Source: CACIIZ01 sp045565285 (GTDB lineage: Bacteria > Pseudomonadota > Alphaproteobacteria > Rhodobacterales > Rhodobacteraceae). From it: a stretch of DNA of 34,832 nucleotides. A model generated the notes under the pieces. That model made no database searches and was not told where the DNA came from. It saw only the letters and a list, made by a program, of their open reading frames with translations. Below are positions 34,704-34,832 of the stretch, piece by piece; within the stretch, counting starts at the first letter, position 1; each line of letters opens with the position of its first letter. The stretch lies in assembly GCA_045565285.1 (NCBI GenBank), contig JBJLFR010000015.1, positions 1 to 34,832 of the forward strand, in the 5' to 3' direction. Made by a program: the position numbers and the translations under genes.

Positions 34704-34832
34704 TGAATTTTTTTGAACCTGGGTCAAAAAACTTAATAACCGATATAAAAGGCCTTTTTATAGGTAACTCTGAAAATGAACTAATTAATACTGGTTCTAC
34801 AATTTTATCTTGTAAGGATAGATTTACAGCAA
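34703..34832 (+). CDS. P1 family peptidase (DmpA/S58 type), partial, cut by window end
   Basis: Only the first 43 codons are present, starting at an ATG overlapping the previous stop (TAATG). They read MNFFEPGSKNLITDIKGLFIGNSENE and then LINTGSTILSCKDRFTA. This matches the opening of DmpA-like aminopeptidases (NLITDVPGIRVGHAxD..LxTGVTVI). The family includes L-aminopeptidase/D-esterase and beta-peptidyl aminopeptidases that mature by self-cleavage at a later Ser, which lies outside the window. Coupling with the dehydrogenases and the peptide importer suggests amide or peptide bond cleavage in the pathway. Confidence 0.75.
   Translation, partial: MNFFEPGSKNLITDIKGLFIGNSENELINTGSTILSCKDRFTA

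Overview
The window is AT-rich bacterial DNA with tightly packed genes. It carries two complete high-affinity ABC uptake systems, each with its own substrate-binding protein, a copper chaperone, a biotin-dependent carboxyltransferase and a methionine/histidine metal-binding protein. Together with the protein flavour, this suggests a streamlined planktonic, probably marine, alphaproteobacterium. That placement is inferred from style and gene content; no 16S rRNA or other marker is present.

Layout: (1) 1-2300 holds two plus-strand biosynthetic genes, a D-3-phosphoglycerate dehydrogenase-like gene and a threonine synthase-like gene. Both are broken by many frameshifts, every one explained by an extra base. 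(2) 2337-11045 is a galactoside locus: a GH2 beta-galactosidase-type enzyme (one frameshift), a CUT1 sugar ABC transporter (ATPase divergent from binding protein plus two permeases), a MelA-type GH4 alpha-galactosidase and a glycerophosphodiester phosphodiesterase. I infer import and breakdown of galactosyl-glycerol compounds such as galactolipid head groups or floridoside. (3) 11119-14612 has an AMP-forming acyl-CoA ligase divergent from a carboxyltransferase and a 73-residue biotin carrier; no biotin carboxylase is present. (4) 14805-15539 encodes a DUF924 protein. (5) 15703-22515 encodes two secreted repeat proteins: a 1684-residue chimera of Cys-bounded modules, ankyrin repeats and about 21 Sel1 repeats, and a protein with three 110-residue repeats and a peptidoglycan-binding domain (one frameshift).

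(6) 22518-25308 looks like a decayed integrative element. It lies between a 13-bp copy of the tRNA-Arg 3' end and the intact tRNA-Arg(ACG). Next to the tRNA is a truncated ORF resembling the N-terminus of a tyrosine recombinase. The cargo is a 2OG-Fe(II) oxygenase and a TPR protein with very recent repeat expansion. (7) 25626-26117 encodes a PCu(A)C copper chaperone. (8) 26244-34832 is one long operon: M20 peptidase, dipeptide-type ABC transporter (binding protein, two permeases, fused double ATPase), aldehyde dehydrogenase, short-chain dehydrogenase and the start of a P1 (DmpA-type) peptidase cut by the window end. It probably imports and degrades a small peptide or amide.

Both binding-protein genes are followed by a strong hairpin before the permease genes, which would give more binding protein than membrane components. 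No transcriptional regulator was recognised in the window.
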